Origin: Hirudinaria manillensis
Taxonomy: Eukaryota; Annelida; Clitellata; Hirudinida; Hirudinidae
Assembly: GCA_034509925.1 (NCBI GenBank)
Contig: CM067533.1
Coordinates: 7,322,535-7,386,534 of the forward strand
Direction of reading: 5' to 3'
Length of the DNA: 64,000 nt
Numbering within the stretch: the first letter of the stretch is position 1; every line of letters starts with the position of its first letter. This document shows, piece after piece, positions 36,301 through 48,858 of this stretch. The translations under genes and the position numbers were made by a program. The notes beneath the pieces were generated by a model that ran no database searches, was not told where the DNA came from, and worked only from the letters and a program-made list of their open reading frames with translations.

Positions 36301-37679
36301 ATTGCTTTCAAATCTGAACCTGAGTCGGTCCCCTGCCTTGTTCTCTAATGTCAAGGGCAATCCTGTGAGCTTGTTCCTTGGTTGAGAGCAAATTGACGTT
36401 GTATGCGATCAGGAAATTTCTCGCCCCAACGAGGGTGACTCCCCAACGGGGAATAAATTCGCTCGACCCGTAATCTGGTTCCCAACCCTGGGTCTTGAGC
36501 TGCGTTAAGGTAGATTCGGTGATTATTGAAATAGTTTGGCACAAACATCTGGCATTTTAATTTGAAAATGTTGCTTAAATATCATAAAAAATAAATAAAT
36601 AAGAGCCAATAATGATGGTTAAATTTAAAAATAATTGAAACTAAAAGAAAAATAACTCCTAGAATGAAAAATGTCCCGAGCAATTGACCTTCAAGGGAAG
36701 TCCTTCATACTCTCCTGCTCTTATAGGGGGAATGGTCTTACGTTTTGAATGCTTGGCAGCAAAGCCATACAGATAAGCTGCAAAAATGTTTAAAAATAAA
36801 TCAGAAATAAAAAAAATAAAACCCCCCATCTCTAATTTGGCAGACGATAGCAAGGGCACGTACAAGGCAGGCCCAATTCATTGGCCAAGCGTTCTGCAAA
36901 CTTGTTGGCGCAAGCGATGCAGTCTTCCATGGTCACCTCAGAAACTGGTACGAAGGGGCAGACGTCCAAGGCCCCGATCCGAGGATGCTCCCCTGATTTG
37001 AGAATAAATTTGAAATTAGAATATTTAGAATAAAAATCTTTTCATGAATCATCGAGATGATATTATTAGAAGAAAATTATTTTGAAATTGATTCATAATA
37101 TTTGCTGGGGGAAGAATGGAAGCTCAAACATTTGAGATCTGCATTCATTTATGAAGATTACAGAACAACATGAACCTTTATGCTTCGTCATGTCAATCAG
37201 TCTGAAAGCCACTTTGGCAGCATTGATTGCTCCCTCTACCACATCCTCTGGCGTTCCAACGAAGGTGTACACCGTCCTGTTGGTTGAGGCTCCTGGCTCC
37301 ATGCTGAGCAAAGAGCATCCTTTGGTTGCTTTGATGGCTGCTCCTATAGCATCTACAATCTGTAGGAGATGGAGGGTGCAAGAAAGAGAAGAAACAAGTG
37401 CCATTATGATGCTAATATGGTGGAACTAACATGAAGTTATTTATTTGCAAAATTTACGTTTTTAATAATTACTGTGCACTTTCTACTCAGAACACATATC
37501 ACAGCAAAACCAAGATATCGTTACAAAATTAACTGGTTGGAGTTAATGGTTAGAATTAACCCGAAAGTAATGTTATTTCACCGTACTTAAAAGCTATCAA
37601 GTTTAAGCAAATCCAGGTCAGTTACCTCTTTCGACCTTCCTTCGGAAAAATTCGGCACGCATTCAACGATTTTTGACAT
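33355..37679 (-). CDS. FTCD: Formimidoyltransferase-cyclodeaminase
   Basis: FTCD moves the formimino group of formiminoglutamate (histidine breakdown) to tetrahydrofolate, then releases ammonia to give methenyl-THF. Thirteen or so small exons follow from the start at 37677-37679 ([18 protein letters not shown], exon 37626-37679). The transferase half has [80 protein letters not shown] and [13 protein letters not shown]. The linker and cyclodeaminase half has [79 protein letters not shown] and a final [19 protein letters not shown]. Both halves are complete and in family order, so the enzyme should be bifunctional. Residue order and exon order agree throughout. Confidence 0.93.
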
Positions 37680-38699
37680 GTTCTCTCCACTTGAAAAATC
37701 TTCGCTCTTTTAAAAGTTACAATCCGCTAACACTTTTTTTCCTCTTCTGATCAAGTTTTGATAAACAATTTTCTGAACCTAACGATACATTTGGAACTTT
37801 GACCTCGTTCAAAGGTTCTCTTTGAATACAAAGTACGGGGTAATTAGGAAATGCCGGCATGCTCCATCAGCGTCTGTTTCTCGATATCCTCTTTTTGTAT
37901 TAGTAGAAGGCCAGTTTTACAATATCAGTTAATTATGTAAACTAATATCTATTTAATAATTTAAATGATTTTTATTGAAAAAATAAAATGGCAGGTAAAT
38001 GCGGACGATTTATTTTTATCAGCTGATTCGCTGGTAACATTTTTCAAAACTAAGATTTTTCCTTCCAAATAGAATCTTATTTTTAATTAACTTTCGCTCA
38101 TTATAAATGAATGAAATTGACTAATTGGTTTATTGAAATTTTGGTTCAATATTCGACCTTTATATTGCAGAGATAAACACCAACTTTCTTGATAACATCG
38201 AGTTTTGAATATAAATAACCATACGTCTTCGTTTAAATTAAAAAAAATTAATATCCACGACCTACTGGTATGCATTAGCTCTTAGATTACTTAATGATTA
38301 CTTTAGACTAAATTATTCACAAAAAGCACGATGCAATCGGCAAATGAATAAAGCATCAGTCACCGACAAACCAAAGTCCAAACGACAACTTCAATTACGT
38401 ACTGATATAGTTCAAACAATTAACCAGTTTGACTTGACATAACTTCTTCGATTGAAAGCCTATTTGAGCCAATCTTAATCCTGCATTAACATCATAGTTT
38501 CGATTTTCTATTGCAATTTCAATATTTTGCAAATAAATACACGAAATTCGGTTTCAGCACTTCCAAGTTGATATAAGTTCCAAATAATCAGGAAAACAAA
38601 TTTTCCGACTCAAAATTTGAAAGAATTCGTTAGATGCTGAATTCATTAGTAATTTGTAACTTGTAAAAGTATAATAATAAATAATAAATAATAAGATAA
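37680..38699. other. FTCD 5' flank / 3' flank of the next minus-strand gene
   Basis: About 1 kb without a supported gene. AT-rich, with AATAAT near 38670-38695 close to the downstream gene's stop. Confidence 0.5.
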
Positions 38700-40085
38700 T
38701 CATAATTCCCGTGCGGAGGAGAGAGGGTTGTCAAGTATTCTAGTATGTAGTTCGATGAAAAGTGGCAGGTAAGTGATGTAGTCCAAGAATGTTACCTCAC
38801 CGGTCTTCAAGCGCGTCAATTTATCGTGTACCTAAACAAGATATATAAATATATATAAATAACAATAATAATTTTATTATATGTTATTACTCATTCTGTA
38901 TTTTAATTTTTAATCCAATTCTTTAAGTGCCTCTGCCAAATAAATGTTTGAAAAACAGAATGGCGAAATTAAAAAATTTCTTACAATTTTCACGTGTTCC
39001 TTTGTTAATCCTCCAGCATTCAACTCAATCAGGAGTGACTCAGGAGTGCAGGTATCATTATCAACATCCAACAAGTTGAAAAGCTCCTGGAATCATCATT
39101 ATCATCACCATAATCATTATCATTCTGATTACAATGAATTGCATTTTAATCGTTTAGTAATCCGCTAACTTTGGCTTTCCATGTTTTGGTTGTCAGAGCA
39201 TCGTAATCTTGCTTGTTGATGAGTTTTTTGGTGATGTGACTGAAAGAATTGGTAGATTTAAGAAAGAAAGAGGATCTACTCAAATAGGCAAAGTATTTCA
39301 ATTTGCTATTTGTTCTTTCACTTGCTTTGATACCTTAATAAACTCATATTTAAAAAAAATACTCAAGATAAATATCGTTAATAAAGTTATAACATAAATA
39401 AATATTTTGTTACTAATTTATTAGTAGTTATGGAAGTTATTAGCGGCATCATCGATGGTAATGGTATTACTAACATTTTATTAACAACGAAAACAACAAC
39501 AACAACAACAACAAAGCCACTCACTCCAACTGGGACACCTTCTCAGACAAAGCAGCAACAACACAAAACATCTTCTTGTCTATCCGTGTCCTTCCAGGTA
39601 GAATTCTGAGCATCTGGACGAAATGGATTTTATTTAATATACATTTTAAAAAAATCTTATTTGAATTACCGGAGTCTCAGGTATTGAAATCATTTATTTA
39701 ACAGTGGATTTCACTCTACATTTTAAATATCATTCTACAGTTTTGCATCATAATTGGCCAATATAATTATTATTAATACAGTAGTATATTTACATATTTA
39801 TCTCAATTTATGGCGTCATGACAGAGATAAATTCAGCAAATCTAAGTAAACAAATTAAAAAAAAAATAAACAAAGAGACGTGATAAATGTATTGAAATTC
39901 CTTTCTGGTCAACAGGTGTCCGTTGATGGACCTGAGACCTACTTCCATCTGATGAACATCAATTTCTGGATTCTGGAGGAGTGAAACCATGGAAACAATG
40001 AGACAACAACACTTTATGATATTTTTTACGTGTTCTTTTAAATTGACTTGGTTAAAAGTTCATAAATAAATAAATAATAATAATA

Positions 40086-40142
<57 letters not shown>

Positions 40143-43100
40143 TAAATTAACATTTTTTAATACTATTTCTGATAACTTATAATTTACAATAATATGAATA
40201 TTAAATAGTAATAATATCAATATAAATATAAACGATATAATAATAAAACATTATATTATAAGAGAATGGCTCACATAAGCCGGATGGAGTGCTTCCGAAA
40301 TACCAGTCTGATCTGCCAGCAAATGTTCCATGCCAACGTAGGTCAACTCATCTTCCAAGTCTTCCTGCTCCTTCATGATTTTCCACCAAGTTTCCTCTTC
40401 TGGAGATGTTAGAATTTATTATTTTATTTTATAATAATTAATTATAATTATTTTAAACAATTTATGTAACAATAATATATAATAAATGCAATATAGTAAA
40501 TATCCAGGAAAATAAAAGTGCATATTAACCTTTGCTCTAATAATTTATTAAGTGATAAAAATTATAAAAAAATAATAATAACAAATAAGATAAAAAATAA
40601 AAATGATAATATATTTAGTGCTGGCCTTGTAATTCCCTGATTCGTCCACGCGTGTCTCTGATTCTCTCCTTCAAATAATCAATCCTTCCTTCCACCGTCT
40701 TTAGATCTTGAAGCTTAAAAATTATTTATTATATTTATTATTTATTTTAATTATTTAATTTATTATTAATTAAATTTAACAGCGGGAATAATTTTTAAAG
40801 AACTTAAGTTGAACTACTACCAATTCAAGGTCCAACTCGTCTGCTGGGGATTTAAGAACTTCCGGTTTCTTCTTTTTGACATTTTTATCTTTATTCGTGG
40901 ATTTCTTGTCTTTTCCTTTCTGCTTGAGTTTTTTCTTCTGCGTGAAAAATTTAAAAAATTAAAAATTAAAAACCAATAAAAATAAAAATTATCGTTTAAT
41001 TGAAATCATAATTATTAGATAAAATTAAATTATGCGATTGTTTAAAAAATCAATATCCGACCTTTTTCGTCTTAGTCAATTGATCGATTATTTTAACCAA
41101 TTCAGGATTTGATTCCAGGAATTCGTTCTTGGCAGCTGTTGGAAATTACGTGGATATCATTCAGTGCATGTTATTAAGGGGAAAAAAAAGAATAAAAACA
41201 TTTATAAACAATTTCATAAATTCACAAATAAATCGTAATATTTTAGTAAGTAATAATAAATTAATAAATATTCACTTTATTAACGCCATCATAATAAATC
41301 TAATAAGCCAAATAACTTGACAAATTATTTTTTTTTTAGAAATTTAAGCAAGTTATCTCAAGCGACTTATTGCTCAGCTAACCAGAATTGCTGTGATTAT
41401 CATAAATTATGATAATGAAATTAATAGGTGCTGACCAGTAACATCTCTGAGATGATTTTCTAAGTTAACCAGACGTTCTTTATGATTCCTTACTGTCAGT
41501 TCTATGCTGTCCAGTGTCAACTGGGCGCCACTTTTCCCAGTCTAAAAATATAAAAAATATATATTATATAAAAGATATTATATCGTTATTATACATTGTA
41601 ACAAAATATTAATTGATTAATTAACATATTCTCAAGATTAAAATCATAAAAACCCTGAACAATTGTTACCGAGGCGTTATTGAAAATTTTGTTATAATAT
41701 ATAAATTATTAATTAAAATTAAATAAATTAAATTAAAATTAATAATTATTAATTAAAAATAATCCATCCACTCACCTGAGTCTGTTTGGGATTAATTTTT
41801 GAAGGATCCCTCAGAGTTACCAGCTTGATTTTTGGGTTTTTTTGTTGTTTCACTTTCTTGACAGGAGACGGTGCCCTGGTGCTGGTTTCGCTTTCCATCA
41901 TTCCAGGTGAAGGTTTTTCCAGGTTGGCTGCACGTGGTGATGAAGAGGACGATGAGGAGGACGGATGTGGATGGGTTTTGGATGCCAACGCTTTTTCGAA
42001 GACTCGGCCGTACAGAGGCAATCTGTCTGGACTGGAGTTATAAATAAATTACGAAATATAAATTATAAATATAATTTTAACTTTTTAACATTTACACGTG
42101 ACGTATAATTATTTTAAATTACACTAAATACATGTCAGTATTGGTAAATATATTTGAAAACTGGAATTTAAAAGAAATGGTTAAGATAGTTAAAGTTAAG
42201 ATTAATATTATTATTAATTTTGTTATTGTTATTATTATTATTATTAAATTAATTATTGATAACAACATCACAATATTACCATCATCAACATAATCGTCAT
42301 CATAATCCTTAGATACTTACTTGATGATGCAATACTTGGACAACCAGTCGTAAGGATCTGCCATGGAAAGAATTTCATCGATTTGCAAGACCTCACTTCC
42401 GGGTTCCGATGGAGCGATTGATTGTCGCTCACTACCACGTGACAACCTTTGGCTTGCGTATTTGCGTTTCCTGACGAGACATTTAAAATTATTTCATCTA
42501 TTATAATCATTAATAAATTATTATTATTAATATTATTATTGTTATTATTTATTTGTTTATTTTTTAATGCTTTGATGTGAAGTTGTTTTAAATTACATCA
42601 AAACTTATTCTCATTCAACTTGGCTTTACTTTAAGAATATTATTTGAATAAATTAAATTAGTTCTAAATTATCGACATTGTGAATTAAAGCATCATTTAT
42701 TCTTAATAATAAAAGTAGGTTATCATAAAATAATAAACTCAGCACATTTCTCGAATCCTGGCATCCATCAGCATCTCCTCGTTCTTGAGTCTGTTTTGCT
42801 GCTCAGTGGATGCCGATATTTTGTCTTCATTCAACTATGAATTTAATTAATTAATTAAATAATTAATAACAATTATATAATTTAATAATACAAATAATAA
42901 TAATTATTATAATATATTTATAAATAACGTAATATGTATATATATTACAATGATGCTGTCAGCTTAGAAATTGGTTTAAAATCTTCTATTAATAAAATAA
43001 AGCGATTGAGCAACAATAGGAAATCCTTTTTATTTCAATCAATCATTCAAAACTTTTTATATTAAACGAAAGTAAAATCCAATGAAAAGCAAATATTCTG

Positions 43101-43159
43101 ACCTCATTTGCAAGAGCCATTGCATGGTCTTCATCACCTTCTGTTGTTGTTGTTGTTGC

Positions 43160-43196
<37 letters not shown>

Positions 43197-43317
43197 CTTC
43201 CAACAAGAGTTTCAATTGGGGATTTCAGGGTCTCATCTCCACTTTCGTTTTGGCGTTCTATGGAATCATTCTCTTCTGACTTGAAATATTTTTCATATGA
43301 AATTTAAATAAGCGAAT

Positions 43318-43384
<67 letters not shown>

Positions 43385-46300
43385 AATTGTTTAAAAAATT
43401 CAGAATCAATTAAGAAATATTTTAAATTTATTTATAATTTATGGATAATTAATATAAGATTCAATTATGTGAATTATATAAAATTATTAATTAATCATTT
43501 AAAATACTTCAGTTTATTAATGAATTATTTAAAATTTCTTTGAAATAAATCAAAGAATTAAACAAGAAATATTTGCAAAGGTTTCTCACGGGAAAATCGC
43601 AAACTATTTCATCCTCTGTATTTCGAATTCCATTCCTTGGTGAACTTACACTTTCTCTGGGAATTCCAACCTCAGTTTCACTTTCGTTTTCATCTTCAAC
43701 CGGCAAATCAATCGGGATTTTGTCTTTGTTTTCATCAGTAGTTTCGGCTAATTTCACTTTCAATTTCTCTTCGGGTTTTTCCCTGGTAGCTGATTCTATC
43801 AGTTCATTAGAAATCGATGAGTAGTTAGGACATTTAATATCAGATTTTACAATAAATCAAGAAATATTTCCAATTAATGATTTTCAATATTATCTATTAT
43901 TATGCTATTATTATTATTATCTGCTCGCATTATTAGGCATCACAACTAACTCGTGACACATTTAGGGGAAGATACAAAGTCAACTGATGACTTGTTGAGG
44001 TTTGAACAACGCTGTGACAACACTTCCGTGTCAAGAGTTGAATCCACCACTTCTGCGCTATGGAGCTGACAGATTGGTACTGGGGTGGTAATTTATAGAA
44101 ATTATGCATAATTTGTTTTTACTAATTATAACAACTTCATTGTAATTTTTTTTCACGAATTGAGATGGGAGTTAATGAAGTAATAACAATAATAATATTG
44201 ATAATAATAATAATAATAATAGTAAAAAAAATTAGTAGTAATAATAATAATAATAATAATAATAATATTCCTCTGTCGAAGAAAACATTTGTCAAAACAA
44301 CTCTTGCCAGTGTTAATCGCTTCATCATCGATTATTAATATTATTACAGTATCATTTTTAAGACCATTACATTTAATAAAATTATAATATTATAATTATA
44401 TATATAAATATGTCTAAATATTATAATGTAGATACATCTTGCTTACCATGAGGCAGTTCGATTTCCTTTGTTCCGAAACCAATATCGTCAGTTTCCAGTT
44501 TTGCCTCCTCTGCTCTTCTGTCTCCAGTCTTTCCAGTCTTTCCAGTTTTTCCAGTTTGCTTCTTGGGACGTCTGATAATTTAATTGGAATTTTTCCATAT
44601 TTTCGAAAAATTCAGTTATTTATTTTGAAGTTAAAGATGTAAAAATTAAAAAAAATAAATAAATAAAATTGCTTCAATTGATTTAAAATAATTATTGATG
44701 CTATCATTAGACAATTAATATTTAATATTAGAATTAATAAAAAATTATTAAATGCTTTAAACAAATAAAAATAAAATTTAAAAAAAATAAAATTCGTTCA
44801 ATTGATTATTTTAAAAACAACTGTTAATATAATTAATAAACAATTTAATATATTAAATAAAAAATAATAATTATTAAGCAATTTAAATAAATGTTAAGAT
44901 TATTTTTATTGTCGTCCAGAGGGTTCGAGTTAATTAATCACGTGACCTTTTCATCATCAACTTTCTTTCTTTTGACTTTATCTCTTTTATTGGAACAGTC
45001 TGAGCGAAAATAGAGTGATAGTGGTTTTATTAATTTGCGATTTATTTTTAATTTTTAATAATTATCCTGTTTGTTGAATAAATTTAAAATTTATATTTAA
45101 AAAAGAGTTATTGAGATTGAAACTGGTAATAAAATCTATTTTTATCTATTTTGGCTCACGTGATCAATGGATGGTTCTTGTTTGTCTTCTTTCGATTCTT
45201 CAGGAGGTTTTGGAATTTCGGCAACTTACAAATGTTTTGTTTGTGAAATTAAAATTTGTATGAAAAGAAATTCATCTTTAAAATGCATAAAATAGCGTTT
45301 TAAATATTTTTTTATATTAAAAATCAAAAAGCAGTTTAGATAAATTCAGAAAATCTTCTCTATTCGAAGCTAAAAATTTTTTAAATAGTCTCCAAATTTC
45401 AAATGAAAGAGTTCTCCACACCTGTTTCTCTTTCCACATCCGTCGCAACATCATCAACTTGTGGATCTTCATCCGTGATTTCCTCAACAATTGGTATGTG
45501 TTTTTTGGAGCCATCTTTGATTCGAAAGAATTTCATGTTGAGTTATTAAACAATTAATTAATTTAATCGATTTTAAACGTATTTTCTTAAATCAAAATAA
45601 GTTTAAAACTTAAACAAATACCTCTGTGAATTATGACCACGTAGCGCTTTCCTTCACCTTCAGTTTCCGTTGAGTACTGAACAAATGGATCCACAATCAG
45701 ATCATCTGGTTGAAAAAAAATCAATCAATCATTTTATAGAATATTTCCATTAATTTATTTTATTTTATATTTTAGACCATCTGAAAAAAATTCATTTAAT
45801 AATTTATTTCATCTTATTATTATTATTATTTTATTATGTTAAAAATTATTCTTCATTTTACCTAATTTTTATTTAGAAAATAATTAATAACAGATTTTTT
45901 TGGTTAATTTTTGATAAATTTAAACAAATCCAAACCATCTCCAGCTCCGAGACCAGAGCAAATCTCTGCTCCAACATTTTCAGAGATTGGTGGAAGGACT
46001 GTTGGAAGACATTTTTCTTGGATTTGTTTTCCATTCCGAAGTTTAAAGGATTCGCTTTCTACGAGGACTGAATTTAATTCAACAAGTGAATTAATATTCT
46101 ATTATTTTTATTATTATTATTATTATTAAAATTATTAATTTCGGCATAATCAATTTTATCTACTCAGTAAATAGCAATAATTTTCGGGAATTAGCTTATT
46201 CGACATTAAAACAAAATTAACGATTTCGAATTTTAAAATTTTCGACGTTAAAGATTAATTAAATAATTAAATCTTAAATATAAATAATGATTTTAAGTTT

Positions 46301-47783
46301 TAATCTTTTGACAAACTTTTACGTTTAAAAAACATCCTCTACCTCGGAAATAAAATAAAAATTCAAAATATTTATAATTTAAAAACAATTTGATGAATCA
46401 ATTAATTAAATAAATAAATAAATAAACGGGAAAATGATATCCTTACCATCATCCATGACCTGCCAATGGAGTGATCCAGACCCCATGGATCCTCTGACCC
46501 CTGCAAGCAAATCCAGCCAAAGTTTGTAATCCTTCCTGACGTATGCGAATCCTCCACCGAGTCTTCGCCTCCGATCTTCGTGGAAACTTATTGTGGAGAA
46601 AGTTTAATGATGATTTTTATGGAGAATTTTAATCTTTAAAATTAAATTAAATTTAATAATAATAATATTGATCATTTATTCTAATTCATTATGTTGATTT
46701 TATGCTGAATCACACAGAAAATGCGGAAACATTTGAAATTTTGTTTTTTGGTTAAATCTATAAAATATTCACTGGTTCAGTGAAAGATGCAAATGTAATT
46801 TGAATAGTGCCATTTGCGTTAGAGGTCCTTTTCCATTTATATAGCGCTCCTCACCGAGGATGCTTGTGGTAGTGTGAGCTATGATATCTACATTTATGAA
46901 TTGGCTTGTAAAATTTCCAGAACTAAGCTGATAAAAATATTAAATGTATTAATATAGAAAGATCAATTTAAGCACTAGAATGAAGCAGTAGCTTTTAATA
47001 AACTAACTGATATTCTGCTCTCCGACTGCATCCACTGCAGAACTGAAATCTCGGGAAGTGATCCCGAAATTCGTGTTTCTTTGTTTTTCCATCCACGAAC
47101 GGATCATAGTGAACTTCCTTCCTTCTGCCGTAGGACCAAAATGTCAGTGGGAACTGACTGCTGGCATCGAATGGTGTGTCTTGAGACTTTTCTTCTTCAG
47201 ATCTGGTGTTTATTTCGATCTTCGTTTTATTTCTCCTGTAAATTTAGTGCGCTTTTAAATAAAATTCATCTATTGAAATTTATCGTAAAAGAAGTAAAAA
47301 TTTCATTTGAATTTAGATAAAGGCTAAAGTTATAACTCCGTCCATCTGGTACACTTCAGATGTGAACCATATACGCCAATCCGACGATTTCGACTCAACA
47401 TAATCTTAGGAGATCCACACTCGCTCAGAGCTGACGCTCGATGTGATAGGTACGTGACAAACGGTTTCAGCCCAACCTAATCAGGTAATCTAGAGACTTA
47501 AAAGGCAAAAGAGGAATGCTCCATTGACGAACCTTTCGCTCGAATCGTGGGGACATTTCTGGAATCTTTTGGCAGTTTCTCTTTTCCTCTTGCGGTTGCG
47601 CTTCGAAATGAAGGAGCTGTAATCGGGTCTGAAAGAGACCGGATCGTGGGGCATTCGACACCAGCTCTGCAGGGCATAGAACAAACCCCTCCTCCTATAT
47701 TCCAACCATTTCCGACGTTCTGAACGAAATGACTTCGAGAAATTGGACTCTGTTCTCATTCCACGCTTTACTTTGACTAACAT
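38700..47783 (-). CDS. Large many-exon acidic/coiled-coil protein with C-terminal EF-hand-like region, tentatively EFCAB5-like
   Basis: At least twenty small exons on the minus strand from a possible start at 47781-47783 (MLVKVKRGMRTESNF) to a stop at 38700-38702. The last exons are the best conserved: FDPYDW-like block ADPYDWLSKYCIIKPDRLPL (about 42.0-42.4 kb), LTLDSIELTVRNHKERLVNL, a Lys-rich linker (about 40.85 kb), EETWWKIMKEQEDLEDELTY, LPGRTRIDKKMFCVVAALSE, an EF-hand-like ELFNLLDVDNDTCTPESLLI, and a final TGEVTFLDYITYLPLFIELH. These suggest an EF-hand ciliary/axonemal protein such as EFCAB5, from memory only. The middle exons (43-46.6 kb) are acidic and low-complexity, including a poly-Thr tract. 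I could not prove that the 5' exons (46.4-47.8 kb: basic RKRKRETAKRFQK, GGGFAYVRKDYKLWLDLLAG) belong to the same gene; two adjacent genes are possible. Confidence 0.5.
40066..40141. repeat. (AAT)n microsatellite in intron
   Basis: About 24 AAT units with a few changes, intronic in the 38.7-47.8 kb gene. Confidence 0.9.
43142..43197. repeat. Coding (ACA)n repeat giving a poly-threonine tract
   Basis: TGT/TTG triplets on the plus strand read as ACA on the gene strand, about 18 codons with one Ala. The flanking frame is protein-like (KSPIETLVGR before, EGDEDHAMALANE after) and has splice signals at both ends, so the exon at about 43.1-43.28 kb appears to translate it as Thr. Confidence 0.7.
43319..43383. 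repeat. (AAT)~21 microsatellite in intron
   Basis: A near-perfect AAT run immediately upstream, on the gene strand, of the exon that encodes the poly-Thr tract. Confidence 0.9.
44196..44270. repeat. AAT-rich microsatellite in intron
   Basis: AAT/AGTAAT triplets with an A-rich interruption, intronic in the same gene. Confidence 0.85.
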
Positions 47784-48858
47784 TTTTGAGGAAAAAATAT
47801 TAATTAAACCTCAAGTAGATTGTTGTTGATATTGTTATTATTATTGTTGTTGTGCTATAAGTAAATCCGGCCGATATGAACTCGCTCAAAAGTTTACAAT
47901 AAGCTGTAGCCCTACTAGTTAGCACTAGTTGCTAGAGTTGCCTTGGATACCGATAACACAGGTAAATTTTAAGCATAGAAACATAAGCTGTGATTGATAA
48001 AATATTATAAATAAAATTATATTATACCTAAATTAAACCTTAAAAAATTAAATAAAAGGATTATATTTATTAAAATAAGAATCATTTAATGTTAAAACAA
48101 AATTCATTGGAATTATATTTTAATTTATTTCATCCGTCATTTAAGCAAATACAGACATTGCTCGAAGAAGCGAACGGACAACGTTTGCATTGATAAATAA
48201 GATTGCTGGAAAATAATCATCGACATTGCTTTCTAAAACAAATATGTTTGAAATGATTAAAAGTTAATTTTTGTTTAATAAAGAAAATATTGGAGAAATT
48301 AAGAAAAAAGCCATGGAGAAAATGAGATTCCGCTAAAACAAAGTCGAATGGAGAAAGCCCTCAAAGATAAACTTTCTCGATTTCAGTTTAACACTTAACT
48401 TATTATTCTTAACTAAACTTACGGAGAGCTAGGAAGAATTGGCAAGTTCATTGTCTCATTGATTCAATATCACCTCAGTAATGCACATCTTCGGACAAGT
48501 TATATAAAGCAAGGTATTAACAAAGCACGGATAACGGATACAAAACAAATATTGATTTCCATTAATATTTACAATTTTCTTTATAATTCTACGTCAACTA
48601 ATGTTAATAGTAACGTAATTTAACGCCGGGCAAGACTGATCCAAGGTAAGCCAAGCATCCAAGAATATAGAAAACTCTTTCATGATTTAACAGCATTGGA
48701 ATGTGAGGTTAGTAGCAACTAACAATAGAAACGTCTAAAAATATCAATCGACATTCGAACGAGTATCAAAATGGAAGGCACTACCAAACAATGAATCTCA
48801 AGTCTCGAGCACCCAAGAAGAATTGGCAAAAGAATTCTCTCAGTAGGAAACCTTGTTT
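47784..48858. other. Intergenic between two minus-strand genes
   Basis: About 1.1 kb containing the 5' flank of the gene to the left and the 3' UTR of the ankyrin gene to the right. A short ATT/GTT run lies at 47820-47855. No gene seen. Confidence 0.5.
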
